A DNA stretch of 17,289 nucleotides from Lysobacteraceae bacterium (GCA_020201295.1 JAIVHA010000146.1:1-17289), one strand, 5' to 3'; counted from the first letter of the stretch, positions 1 through 6,658 are shown. The notes: generated from the sequence alone by a model not told the origin. Program-made: numbers and translations.

Positions 1-3
1 GGA

Positions 4-468
4 TCACAATTTGGACTGCAGATAGTTCTGCAACCCGAGTTTTTCGACCAGCTCCAGCTGGGTCTCCAGCCAGTCGATGTGCTCCTCCTCGCTCTCGAGA
101 ATGCTCTCGAACAATTCCCGTGACACATAATCCCGCACGGATTCGCAATGCACAATGGCGTCGCGCAACGGCGGCAGGGCCTCGCGCTCCAGATCCAGGT
201 CACACTGCAACATCTCCGGCACATTCTCGCCGATCTTGAGTTTGCCCATATCCTGCAAATTGGGCAGCCCCTCCAAAAACAGGATACGCTTGATGAGCGC
301 ATCGGCGTGCTTCATCTCGTCGATGGACTCGTGGTATTCGTGTTCGTTGAGTTCCTTCAGTCCCCAGTTTTCGTACATCCGCGCATGCAGGAAATACTGG
401 TTGATGGCGGTCAGTTCGTTACGCAGGGCCTTGTTGAGAAATTCGATAACCTTGGTATCGCCCTTCAT
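4..468 (-). CDS. bfr: Bacterioferritin
   Basis: A 154-residue haem-containing ferritin that oxidises Fe(II) and stores it as a mineral inside a cytoplasmic 24-subunit shell. The sequence is close to E. coli Bfr along its whole length. All di-iron ferroxidase ligands are visible (E18, E51, H54, E94, E127, H130), and so is M52, the haem ligand at the subunit interface. The start is fixed by AGGAGG four bases upstream of the ATG and by the family N-terminus MKGDTKVI. It lies 102 bases downstream of bfd in the same direction, so the two are probably co-transcribed. Bfd reduces Bfr to release stored iron, which makes the pair a complete store-and-release module. Compared with E. coli the protein ends a few residues early, which is common. 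Confidence 0.97.
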   Translation of the reverse strand: MKGDTKVIEFLNKALRNELTAINQYFLHARMYENWGLKELNEHEYHESIDEMKHADALIKRILFLEGLPNLQDMGKLKIGENVPEMLQCDLDLEREALPPLRDAIVHCESVRDYVSRELFESILESEEEHIDWLETQLELVEKLGLQNYLQSKL

Positions 469-500
469 GAATCCTCCTGTCGGGTAAACAAACGCGTGGG

Positions 501-531
501 GCCGCCGTCGCTCGTGGCTGCGCGACGGGGC
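501..531 (-). other. Hairpin in bfd-bfr intergenic spacer
   Basis: A GC-rich inverted repeat: GCC plus CCGTCGC pairs with GCGACGG plus GGC, with one bulged base and a 10-base loop. It lies between the bfd stop and the bfr Shine-Dalgarno. No U-tract follows, so it is more likely an mRNA-stability or processing element than a terminator. Its role is inferred only from position. Confidence 0.4.
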
Positions 532-570
532 CTGTCGAAGAGTAATGGGTAATGGAAGCCTAGCAGATTT

Positions 571-777
571 TCAGGCAGCTACCTCGGACGCTTCTCCACA
601 GCAACCGGAGCAGTCGAGCGCATCCTTGAGTACCTGGCGCGCCGCACAGGCGCATTTGCCACATTGCGTGGCAACGCCAAGGTTGCGGCTCAGATCGCGC
701 AGGTGGACCGCGCCCTGTTCCTGGACCGCGGAGCGGATCGCGCCGCAGGTTACGCCTTTGCAGAGACAGACATACAT
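571..777 (-). CDS. bfd: Bacterioferritin-associated ferredoxin
   Basis: A 68-residue [2Fe-2S] protein of the BFD-like family. In E. coli and Pseudomonas it docks on Bfr and delivers electrons to mobilise stored iron. The four cluster ligands are present as C4-x-C6 and C39-x2-C42 (QCGKC), the same arrangement as E. coli Bfd. The frame stays open to an ATG at 810, but the start at 777 is chosen because AGGAGG lies eight bases upstream and the protein then begins MYVCLCKGV, the family N-terminus. Several extra cysteines follow (C44 and a CSGCC near the C-terminus); their role is unknown. It is the first gene of a likely bfd-bfr unit, and a Fur-box-like site overlaps its promoter, which fits induction under iron starvation. 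Confidence 0.95.
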   Translation of the reverse strand: MYVCLCKGVTCGAIRSAVQEQGAVHLRDLSRNLGVATQCGKCACAARQVLKDALDCSGCCGEASEVAA

Positions 778-798
778 GGTGGCTTCCTCCTGACGCCT

Positions 799-827
799 AT
801 TTGAATGCAAATGAGAGTGATTGTCAA
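799..827 (-). promoter_or_regulatory. Predicted sigma-70 promoter of bfd
   Basis: On the minus strand, TTGACA (822-827) and TCAAAT (799-804) are separated by 17 bases. Transcription would begin near 792, just before the AGGAGG of bfd. The -35 is perfect and the -10 matches 4 of 6. A second good -10 (TATAAT, 889-894) lies further upstream without a clear -35. Confidence 0.55.
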
Positions 828-828
828 T
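809..828 (-). promoter_or_regulatory. Fur-box-like site in bfd promoter
   Basis: Read on the minus strand, TTGACAATCACTCTCATTT resembles the Fur 7-1-7 consensus TGATAATnATTATCA with about three mismatches in the core. It fills the spacer between the predicted -35 and -10, a classic repression position. bfd is Fur-repressed in E. coli and Pseudomonas, so the placement makes sense. The Fur assignment is by resemblance only. Confidence 0.5.
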
Positions 829-957
829 CGTATTGGTAGCAATACACCATTATGGTCCGGTTTTCAGTCTGGCAATGAGGCATGAAAAATTATAACTTGC
901 TGTTTAATTTATAAATGTTATAGGGCCATCATACCGGCGCAGGCCAGTGTCCAGGGC

Positions 958-1103
958 CTAGGAGGAATGGCACTGACTTAACGTCATTGCGAGCGAAGCG
1001 CGGCATCTCCTACCATGAAATCAGTCAGTTGGAGATTGCCACGTCACTTCGTTCCTCGCAATGACGGGCATCTTCCGGCTCAAGTCAGTGCCATTCCTCC
1101 TAG
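958..1103. repeat. 146-bp inverted-repeat (MITE/REP-like) element
   Basis: The outer arms 958-979 and 1082-1103 are perfect 22-bp inverted copies (CTAGGAGGAATGG... at the left end). Inside them is a second inverted pair, CGTCATTGCGAG (982-993) with CTCGCAATGACG (1055-1066). A third imperfect pair is GGCATCTCC with GGAGATTGCC (1031-1040). The CGTCATTGCGAG-GCGAAGC motif recurs as dispersed palindromes in many proteobacterial genomes. No target-site duplication is evident at the edges and no transposase is encoded. It separates the bfd and glgC regions. Confidence 0.75.
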
Positions 1104-1451
1104 TGCTTTGGGACTCGCAACACTCACCCTTCGCCCCCCCTCTGCGGGCATGCAATGCACTCTACGGGTCTCCGGCGTGCGGGAGTGCCGGCCGCGGCAT
1201 CCCTGCACCGGTATCGCACCCGGAACGCCCGGCGCCGCCCCAACCCGGTGCGATCCACCCGGGGGCCAGCGGCCCCCGGGTTCGTACACTACAAAGAAAT
1301 CGGGGTTCTACCGGCCGCCCCTCCCCTTTGCCTGCACCGGCATAGTGCTTGCAGGCACTCCGGTAGCGCGGCCAGTGGGCCGGCTGCGATAGACTGTCGC
1401 ATGGACGAACCTTGCCCCGACCCGGCACCGCCGGCCACCAGGAATCCCATC
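1104..1451 (+). other. Structured GC-rich region upstream of glgC
   Basis: No convincing gene is present. It holds a perfect 10-bp hairpin at 1258-1280 (CCCGGGGGCC, loop AGC), an 8-bp hairpin TGCCTGCA/TGCAGGCA at 1329-1357, and an imperfect inverted repeat built on ATCGCACC near 1208-1254. These could fold in a glgC leader RNA or end transcription from upstream, but there is no T-tract. No confident sigma-70 promoter for glgC was found. The frame of glgC stays open through this stretch, but the translated residues do not resemble GlgC. Confidence 0.4.
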
Positions 1452-2675
1452 ATGCTGGACCAGACCCTGACCATTATCCTTGCCGGTGGTGTCGGCTCGC
1501 GCCTGCACCCCCTTACCCGCGACCGCGCCAAACCGGCCGTTCCCTTCGGCGGCAAGTACCGCATCATCGACTTCAGCCTTACCAACTGCCTCCATTCCGG
1601 ACTGCGGCGAGTCCTGGTACTCACCCAGTACAAGTCCCACTCCCTGCAGAAGCACCTGCGCGACGGCTGGTCCATCTTCAACCCGGAGTTGGGTGAATAC
1701 ATCACCACTGTGCCTCCGCAGATGCGCCAGGGCGAGCAGTGGTATGCCGGCACTGCCGACGCCATCCATCAGAACCTGTACCTGCTGGAACGGAGCGGCG
1801 CGAAATACGTGGTAATCCTGTCCGGCGACCATATCTACCGCATGGACTATGCCCCGATGCTGAACTTCCATGCCGAGCGTCAGGCCGAGGTGACCGTTGC
1901 CTGCATGCAGGTACCCGTCACCGAGGCCGGCGGCTTCGGTATCCTGCAGGTGAACCAGGAACAGCGTATCCAGGACTTTCAGGAAAAACCCGCGACACCA
2001 GCCACCCTGCCGGACAATCCCGACCAGGCGCTGGCCTCCATGGGCATCTATGTCTTCAACATCGAACTGTTGCTGGAGACCCTCAAGGCCGATCACGCGG
2101 ATGCGGCGTCGGGCCATGACTTCGGCAAGAACATCCTGCCCAGGCTGATCGCGCGCCAGACCCTGTTTGCCTACCCCTTCGGCGGCGAGGAAGGACGCGT
2201 AACCCCGGATCGCTACTGGCGCGACGTGGGCACCATTGATGCCTTCTACGATTCCAACATGGACCTGCTGCTGCCGGTGCCGCCGCTGGACCTGTACCAG
2301 GACGACTGGTCGATCCGCACCTATGCCAGCCAGCGGCCGCCGGCGCGCACCGTGCCCGGCGCCTCTGGCGACGAAGGCATTTTCATCAATTCCATCATCG
2401 CCGGCGGCACGGTGATTGCGGGCGGCAGCGTGCAGCACTCGGTATTGTTCTCGAAGGTGTACGTGGGCGACGAAGCCCTGGTGGAAGACAGCCTGCTGTT
2501 CGATGACGTGCACGTGGGCGATGGTGCGTCCCTGCGCCACTGCATCGTCGACAAGGATGTCCGGATTCCGGCCGGGGCGCGCATCGGCCATGATCCTGAC
2601 CAGGATGGTGCCCGCTTCACGGTATCGGACAAGGGAGTGGTGGTGGTGCCGAAGGGCTATCGTTTCACAAACTGA
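1452..2675 (+). CDS. glgC: Glucose-1-phosphate adenylyltransferase (ADP-glucose pyrophosphorylase)
   Basis: A 407-residue enzyme making ADP-glucose from ATP and glucose-1-phosphate, the committed step of bacterial glycogen synthesis. Visible are the nucleotide-binding loop LAGGVGSRL (10-18), RAKPAVPFGGKYRIIDF (25-41), WYAGTADA (97-104), the SGDHIYRMDY metal/substrate segment (124-133) and FQEKP (176-180). The C-terminal third is a left-handed beta-helix, the usual allosteric and oligomerisation domain. The start is chosen from AGGAA (1440-1444) seven bases upstream and from the family N-terminus. An in-frame ATG at 1401 has no ribosome site. No other glycogen gene (glgA, glgB, glgP) is in the window. 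REP-like sequence begins right after the stop codon. Confidence 0.96.
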   Translation: MLDQTLTIILAGGVGSRLHPLTRDRAKPAVPFGGKYRIIDFSLTNCLHSGLRRVLVLTQYKSHSLQKHLRDGWSIFNPELGEYITTVPPQMRQGEQWYAGTADAIHQNLYLLERSGAKYVVILSGDHIYRMDYAPMLNFHAERQAEVTVACMQVPVTEAGGFGILQVNQEQRIQDFQEKPATPATLPDNPDQALASMGIYVFNIELLLETLKADHADAASGHDFGKNILPRLIARQTLFAYPFGGEEGRVTPDRYWRDVGTIDAFYDSNMDLLLPVPPLDLYQDDWSIRTYASQRPPARTVPGASGDEGIFINSIIAGGTVIAGGSVQHSVLFSKVYVGDEALVEDSLLFDDVHVGDGASLRHCIVDKDVRIPAGARIGHDPDQDGARFTVSDKGVVVVPKGYRFTN

Positions 2676-2706
2676 GCCTGCAGGCAGCATGCCTCACCCC
2701 GGACTG

Positions 2707-2910
2707 TTCGCGGGCAGAGCCCGCTCCTACGGGTGGCAATCGTGCATCCTGTAGGAGCGGCCTTCGGCCGCGAAGGCCTGCAGGTCACCGGACTGTTCGC
2801 GGGCAAAGCCCGCTCCTACGGGTGGCAATCGTGCCCCTTGTAGGAGCGGCCTTCGGCCGCGAAGGAGATGTTGCACCACAGGCTTGATCGCGGGCAAAGC
2901 CCGCTCCTAC
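2707..2910. repeat. REPIN array, left block (89-bp period)
   Basis: Alternating inverted REP sequences. One form runs TTCGCGGGC...GCCCGCTCCTAC (2707-2730, 2796-2819 and a shorter copy at 2888-2910). The opposite form runs GTAGGAGCGGCC...GGCCGCGAA (2751-2774, 2840-2863). Successive like units are exactly 89 bp apart, with conserved linkers (GGGTGGCAATCGTGC and GGCCTGCAGGTCACCGGACT). Partial linker sequence (GCCTGCAGG) begins at 2677, just after the glgC stop. Each REP forms a strong hairpin. The block precedes the RAYT gene and resumes after it. Confidence 0.92.
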
Positions 2911-2943
2911 AATCAGGTCGTCGAACCACCAAGGATGGTGACA

Positions 2944-3399
2944 ATGATCCATTATCATGGAAGAAACCTGCGTATCGGCCGTGTTTCGGAAACCGGACGC
3001 CCCTACCTCATTACCACCGTCACCCATAATCGTCATCCGCTGTTTCTCGACTGGCGCATCGGGCGGTTGCTGGCAATGCACTTGCGTGATGCCACGGAAC
3101 ACGGCTACGTCGACACGCTGGCATGGGTGGTCATGCCGGATCATCTGCATTGGTTGATGGCCCCCGGCACGGAATCCCTGAATGCCATCGTACGACGCAT
3201 AAAATCGCGCACTACACGCGCGATCCATCAGAAACTGGGCACATCAGGGCCGGTATGGCAGAAGGGTTATCACGACCATGCCGTGCGGCGACATCAAGAC
3301 GTCCGCATGTTGGCGCGTTACATCATCGCCAACCCATTGCGCGCAGGTTTGGTGGAATCGATTGGGGATTACCCGCTATGGGATGCCATATGGCTGTAG
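2944..3399 (+). CDS. REP-associated tyrosine transposase (RAYT, IS200-like)
   Basis: A 151-residue single-domain HUH/Y1 transposase of the RAYT (TnpA_REP) family. In other bacteria these cut and process single-stranded REP DNA and are thought to spread REPINs. The metal-binding HUH motif is H67-L-H69 in VVMPDHLHWLM. The WQKGYHDHAVR segment (105-115) and the YIIANPLRAGLVES helix (126-139) are hallmark RAYT blocks, and Y126 is the likely nucleophile. The start at 2944 has AAGGA (2931-2935) eight bases upstream; ATG 2935 is an alternative. The frame continues upstream into a REP, but those residues are not family-like. The stop TAG is part of the next REP (GTAGGAGCGG). The gene appears intact and sits between REPIN blocks that are likely its substrates. 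Confidence 0.93.
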   Translation: MIHYHGRNLRIGRVSETGRPYLITTVTHNRHPLFLDWRIGRLLAMHLRDATEHGYVDTLAWVVMPDHLHWLMAPGTESLNAIVRRIKSRTTRAIHQKLGTSGPVWQKGYHDHAVRRHQDVRMLARYIIANPLRAGLVESIGDYPLWDAIWL

Positions 3400-3597
3400 G
3401 AGCGGCCTTCGGCCGCGAAGGCCTGCAGGTCACCGGACTGTTCGCGGGCAGAGCCCGCTCCTACGGGTGGCAATCGTGCCCCTTGTAGGAGCGGCCTTCG
3501 GCCGCGAAGGCCTGCAGGTCACCGGGCTGTTCGCGGGCAGAGCCCGCTCCTACGGGTGGCAATCGCGTAGCTTGTAGGAGCGGCCTTCGGCCGCGAA
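3396..3597. repeat. REPIN array, right block (89-bp period)
   Basis: Continuation of the left block after the RAYT gene. GTAGGAGCGG-type REPs begin at 3396, 3485 and 3574, and TTCGCGGGC-type REPs at 3441 and 3530, all at 89-bp period. The two full units are nearly identical (GGACTG versus GGGCTG, and CGTGCCCCTT versus CGCGTAGCTT). The first REP overlaps the last four bases of the RAYT gene and supplies its stop codon. The block separates the convergent RAYT and ATPase genes and could also act as a bidirectional transcript-end stabiliser. Confidence 0.92.
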
Positions 3598-3673
3598 CAT
3601 CAAGCCAGGCGCCAGCATGTATCAGAAGAGTAGCAGAAACACCATCGACTCCTGCTGGGCCAGGAGCGCACGC

Positions 3674-5416
3674 TCAGCGCGCCTGCATGCTCTCCCGCAA
3701 TCGAGCCTGCATCTCCCGTAGCGTTTGATTGCCGGGATCGGTGGTCAAGCCATTCCGGATGCTGATCGCGGCGGATGCCAGGTCGCCCTTGCGCCATTCG
3801 TATTCCGCGCGTTCCGCATAGAGGCGCGCGACCTCCGCGCGCTGCCCTGCGGTCAGGGGCGGCGTTTCCTTCACGGTCGGCTTCGCTACCGCTTCCTCCT
3901 TCACAGACTCTTCTGCTACCGGTTCATCTGCTGCCGGTTCTTCTGCTACCGGTTCTTCTGCTACCGGGTTCTCCACCACAGGTTCCTGCATCACCTCGTC
4001 CTTCATGGGCTCGCCTGCCATGGCGGTTGCCAGGTCGTCCTCCACAGGGGCAGCGCCGGGAGGAGTGAAACTTATACCCTTCTCCAGATCCGGCTCCGGA
4101 AGCGGGGCACTGACCGGTCTGGGGATGAAAGTGGCGGAGCGATCCCCTTCCGGCAATGATGGTGGTGTGTCCAGCGCGGCGAATTCGGCATTCTGGCTCT
4201 CCTCTTCCCGTGCTTCGGGCCCAGCCCGGGTGTCAGGAACACTTGATGCCAGGGGTTGTTCCGAAACAGATCCGAAGAATTTCGAAGCCAATCGATCGAC
4301 GGCCTGATCGGTAACACCCCTGATCGATGCGACAGGCAAGGGGACACGATCGATCCAGGCATCCTTGGTAAGTACCGCGGCGAGCACTGCACTGGCCAGG
4401 ATGGCGGCAGCACGCCAGCGTTTCGTGCTGCGTCTCAGACTGTTCAGTCGCCCGGCCATGACCATGGTTTCATCTTCGTTGGCTGGCGGAGTGTGCCTCG
4501 ATGGAGGTACTGATTTCTTCCTGAGCCCAGGTGTGATCGCAGGTACGGCGGTAACGGCTGGTGACTCGAAGCGAATGACGGGATCGGGCCTGAAAATGGG
4601 TTCGGCTTTTGCCTTGGCCTCGCGCTGTGGTTCGGGCTGGAACTTCGGTTCGGGCTTGCGCTCGGGGAGTGGTGCTGCTGCGCGGGTGTCCTCGCTTTTC
4701 GTCAGCCCTCCATGCGTAAGCTCTTCGGCACAGCACTGGTTGATAAGACCCGGAAGGCCAGCACTTTCCTGATGAATCGCCGCGACCGTGGCCGGCTGGA
4801 ACAGGATGTCTGACATTGCAGCTTCGCGCAGGCGATGGCGGATATAGTCCGCGGTCTCGTTCGCAGACAATGGTTCGACCTGATAGGTTCGATCGATAGC
4901 CACACATTCGGAAGCGTTCGAAGCACCCGGCAGCCAGGTCTCGGGGTCGCTAGTGCTGGAAAAAACGAGGGCGGCATGCCCCTTGGGGAAGAAATGCAGG
5001 AGCAGATCGAGATCGTCCGTCGAAAGCTGTTCCGCATCATCTACGATCAGGAGGATCGGGCGTTTCTGTTTCTCCGCCAGTGACAGCATCATAACCAGGT
5101 GCCGGCGCAGGAATGATTCGTCATCATCCACGGCATTAAGTTTCAGCGCCCTTGCCACCTCGACCAGCAACTTGCCCGGTGCCGGTTTTTCCACCAACCC
5201 AACCAAGGCATGGCTCATGCTCTGTCGAAGGGCACGCAAAAGTACCGTCTTTCCGCTCCCGACGGGGCCGGTCACACACAGCAGGTGCAATCCCGCGGCT
5301 ACATCCTGTTGCAGCGCATTCAGCACGCGCATCTGGCCCGCAGCGGTATAGAGCGAGACCCGGTCTGGCCCCGCGGGAAATGCTTTGGTCGCCATATCGC
5401 CAAGATCAGGATCCAT
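3674..5416 (-). CDS. ExeA/GspA-like AAA ATPase with transmembrane anchor and repeat-rich C-terminal region
   Basis: A 580-residue protein. Residues 20-235 form an AAA (AAA_22/ExeA-like) ATPase with Walker A GPVGSGKT (50-57), Walker B ILLIVDD (121-127) and an SAGLPGLIN sensor-like motif (218-226). A Pro/Lys/Glu-rich linker (about 245-320) leads to one membrane helix (334-350). After that comes a long acidic, proline-rich segment with VAEEP-type pentads, then a short alpha-helical, TPR-like tail (LYAERAEYEWRKGDLASAAISIRNGL). The layout suggests a cytoplasmic ATPase and a periplasmic tail, as in GspA/ExeA, which help assemble secretion channels through peptidoglycan. No peptidoglycan-binding or SPOR domain is recognisable, so the exact role is unknown. 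GGAG six bases upstream supports the ATG. Neighbours are a REPIN array and a divergent csbD; no secretion genes are in view. Confidence 0.8.
   Translation of the reverse strand: MDPDLGDMATKAFPAGPDRVSLYTAAGQMRVLNALQQDVAAGLHLLCVTGPVGSGKTVLLRALRQSMSHALVGLVEKPAPGKLLVEVARALKLNAVDDDESFLRRHLVMMLSLAEKQKRPILLIVDDAEQLSTDDLDLLLHFFPKGHAALVFSSTSDPETWLPGASNASECVAIDRTYQVEPLSANETADYIRHRLREAAMSDILFQPATVAAIHQESAGLPGLINQCCAEELTHGGLTKSEDTRAAAPLPERKPEPKFQPEPQREAKAKAEPIFRPDPVIRFESPAVTAVPAITPGLRKKSVPPSRHTPPANEDETMVMAGRLNSLRRSTKRWRAAAILASAVLAAVLTKDAWIDRVPLPVASIRGVTDQAVDRLASKFFGSVSEQPLASSVPDTRAGPEAREEESQNAEFAALDTPPSLPEGDRSATFIPRPVSAPLPEPDLEKGISFTPPGAAPVEDDLATAMAGEPMKDEVMQEPVVENPVAEEPVAEEPAADEPVAEESVKEEAVAKPTVKETPPLTAGQRAEVARLYAERAEYEWRKGDLASAAISIRNGLTTDPGNQTLREMQARLRESMQAR
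3912..3971 (-). repeat. 15-bp tandem repeat encoding acidic pentads
   Basis: Four consecutive 15-bp units of the type TCTGCTACCGGTTCT (plus-strand reading) begin at 3912, 3927, 3942 and 3957. They encode repeated PVAEE/PAADE pentapeptides in the periplasmic-side region of the ATPase. The unit is a multiple of three, so copy-number change would lengthen or shorten the spacer without breaking the frame. Confidence 0.8.
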
Positions 5417-5600
5417 CGACTACTCCACTGACACACATGTATACCCGTGCTGGGCGGGTATCGAAAGGTGGATCTTCACACTTTTTAGCTCCATATTATG
5501 TACGACACCGTACAGACGACAGCGCGATCTGCCATTAGCCTGTTCATTCCATTGGGAAACTCCACGGGGGCGACCCGTGATTCACTACAAGGAGATCAAT
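5417..5600. other. Divergent intergenic region with dyad 5441-5461
   Basis: Lies between the ATPase gene (minus) and csbD (plus). A perfect 7-7-7 inverted repeat, ATACCCG then CGGGTAT, occupies 5441-5461, about 25 bases from the ATPase start, a plausible operator position. A possible -10 (TATTAT, 5494-5499) faces csbD, but no matching -35 at normal spacing was found. A small GTAC-N6-GTAC dyad follows at 5500-5513. Confidence 0.35.
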
Positions 5601-5813
5601 ATGAACTGGGATATCGTTGAGGGCAACTGGAAGCAATTCAAGGGCAAGGTAAAGGCAAAGTGGGGAAAACTCACTGACGATAACCTTGACGTCATTTCCG
5701 GGAAGCGTGACCAACTTGCAGGCAAGATCCAGGAGACCTATGGCGTCTCAAAAGATGAAGCCGAGGAGCAGATCAAGGACTTCGAAGAACAGAACCAGGA
5801 TATACGCCACTAG
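5601..5813 (+). CDS. CsbD-family (UPF0337) stress-response protein
   Basis: A 70-residue hydrophilic protein with the CsbD hallmark N-terminus MNWDIVEGNWKQFKGKVKAKWG and the LDVISGKRDQLAGKIQE helix. CsbD proteins are small, highly charged and abundant under general stress or osmotic stress in several bacteria; their biochemical role is not established. The start is well supported by AAGGAG (5589-5594) six bases upstream. The gene stands alone, divergent from the ATPase gene and followed by a strong hairpin. Its coding sequence is noticeably less GC-rich than its neighbours, as is common for this Lys/Glu/Asp-rich family. Confidence 0.93.
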   Translation: MNWDIVEGNWKQFKGKVKAKWGKLTDDNLDVISGKRDQLAGKIQETYGVSKDEAEEQIKDFEEQNQDIRH

Positions 5814-5842
5814 GCTTCAGCCTTGACCACCACGCTTCTGCC

Positions 5843-5870
5843 AGCAGCACCAGGGCTTCCTGGTGCTGCT
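5843..5870 (+). terminator. Terminator-like hairpin after csbD
   Basis: A perfect 12-bp stem, AGCAGCACCAGG with CCTGGTGCTGCT, closed by the loop GCTT and starting 30 bases after the csbD stop. No run of T follows on either strand, so it is not a textbook intrinsic terminator. It sits between the convergent csbD and ArsR-rhodanese genes and may mark the ends of both transcripts. Confidence 0.5.
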
Positions 5871-5952
5871 ACGCGTCAATTGGCTTTCCGGCAGTCATGA
5901 GGCCGGGGTTAAATTTGAGTCGGGGATGCGGGGTGTTATTACAGGTCATGCA

Positions 5953-6612
5953 TCACTCCACAGGCAGACCGGCGCCCTTCCATTCCGGAAATCCGTCCTG
6001 CAAACGGCGCGCCTGGAAGCCCTTCTTGCGCAAGCGCTCCACGGCCTCGTAGGCCAGCACACAGTAGGGGCCGCGGCAATAGGCCACCACCTCGCAGTCG
6101 GTTGGCAGGTCAGCAAGGTGCCGTTCCAGTTCGGACAGCGGAATGTTGATGGCCCCCGGCACATGACCGGCGGCAAATTCCTCCGGCGGGCGCACATCGA
6201 TCACCGTCACCAGCCCATCGCGGGCACGATCCAGCAGTTCATTGGCGGGCAGCGGTTCGAGGCCATCCTTCACGGTGAGATAGGCGCTGATCAGGCGATC
6301 CACCTCGGCCATATGGGTCTCGGCGAAACGGCGCAGGCATTCCAGCAGGTGCACCACGTCCCCGCCCGACAACCGGTAGTGCACATGCTGCCCTTCCTTG
6401 CGGTTGCTCACCAGACCAGCCTGGCGCAGCTGCTGCAGGTGCTGGGAGGTGTTGGCGACGCTGAGGCCAGACACCTTGGCCAGCGATTCCACACTGCGCT
6501 CGCCTTGGGCCAGGTATTCGAGGAGTTCCAGCCGGTTGGCGTTACCGAGTGCCTTGCCGACACGGGCGAACTGGGCGAACAGATCTTGCTTGAAATGGCT
6601 CTTTCCGGGCAT
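5953..6612 (-). CDS. ArsR-family transcriptional regulator with C-terminal rhodanese domain
   Basis: A 219-residue fusion. Residues 9-100 form an ArsR/SmtB winged helix (LAKVSGLSVANTSQHLQQLRQAGLV recognition region, HVHYRL wing). Residues 125-219 form a rhodanese domain with DVRPPEEFAAGHVPGAINIP and the active-site loop CRGPYC (C179-C184). Rhodaneses carry persulfide sulfur on the catalytic cysteine, here C179. In this family the domain probably senses or relays reactive sulfur to control DNA binding, by analogy with persulfide sensors such as BigR, SqrR and YgaV. The ATG at 6612 has GAGG four bases upstream; ATG 6627 would add five residues. A palindrome abutting its -10 suggests autorepression. 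The same palindrome precedes the operon at 9241, which encodes another rhodanese. Confidence 0.9.
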   Translation of the reverse strand: MPGKSHFKQDLFAQFARVGKALGNANRLELLEYLAQGERSVESLAKVSGLSVANTSQHLQQLRQAGLVSNRKEGQHVHYRLSGGDVVHLLECLRRFAETHMAEVDRLISAYLTVKDGLEPLPANELLDRARDGLVTVIDVRPPEEFAAGHVPGAINIPLSELERHLADLPTDCEVVAYCRGPYCVLAYEAVERLRKKGFQARRLQDGFPEWKGAGLPVE

Positions 6613-6632
6613 GGGGCCTCGCGACATCCACA

Positions 6633-6658
6633 ATTCAATAAATGACTTGAATAGTATA
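6633..6658 (-). promoter_or_regulatory. -10 element with abutting ATTCAA-N8-TTGAAT operator (ArsR-rhodanese promoter)
   Basis: On the minus strand, TATACT (6653-6658) is a strong -10 and is followed immediately by the 20-bp dyad ATTCAA-N8-TTGAAT (6633-6652), which would cover the transcription start. The dyad ends about 20 bases before the start codon. No good -35 is visible. The same -10/dyad arrangement occurs at 9179-9204. Confidence 0.65.

Noticed and set aside
545..793. A plus-strand frame across the bfd gene
   Set aside because: Fully antisense to bfd, whose cysteine motifs are unmistakable.
1401..1451. An earlier glgC start at ATG 1401
   Set aside because: No ribosome-binding site, and the added residues (MDEPCPDPAPP) are not GlgC-like; 1452 has AGGAA at good spacing.
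1308..2690. A long minus-strand open frame opposite glgC
   Set aside because: Antisense to an unambiguous GlgC and rich in His/Gln/Val, typical of a GC-rich shadow.
2884..2943. A longer RAYT start at TTG 2884 inside the REP
   Set aside because: The extra residues are translated REP sequence with no family similarity, while AAGGA precedes the ATG at 2944.
2707..3597. Regularly spaced repeats that could suggest a CRISPR array
   Set aside because: The units are inverted REP pairs with conserved linkers rather than unique spacers, and the embedded gene is a RAYT, not a cas gene.
5475..5499. TTCACA/TATTAT as a sigma-70 promoter for csbD
   Set aside because: The spacer is only 13 bases, too short for a functional -35/-10 pair; the -10 alone is weak evidence.
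5843..5870. A textbook intrinsic terminator after csbD
   Set aside because: The stem is perfect, but neither strand has a following T-run; it is kept only as terminator-like.
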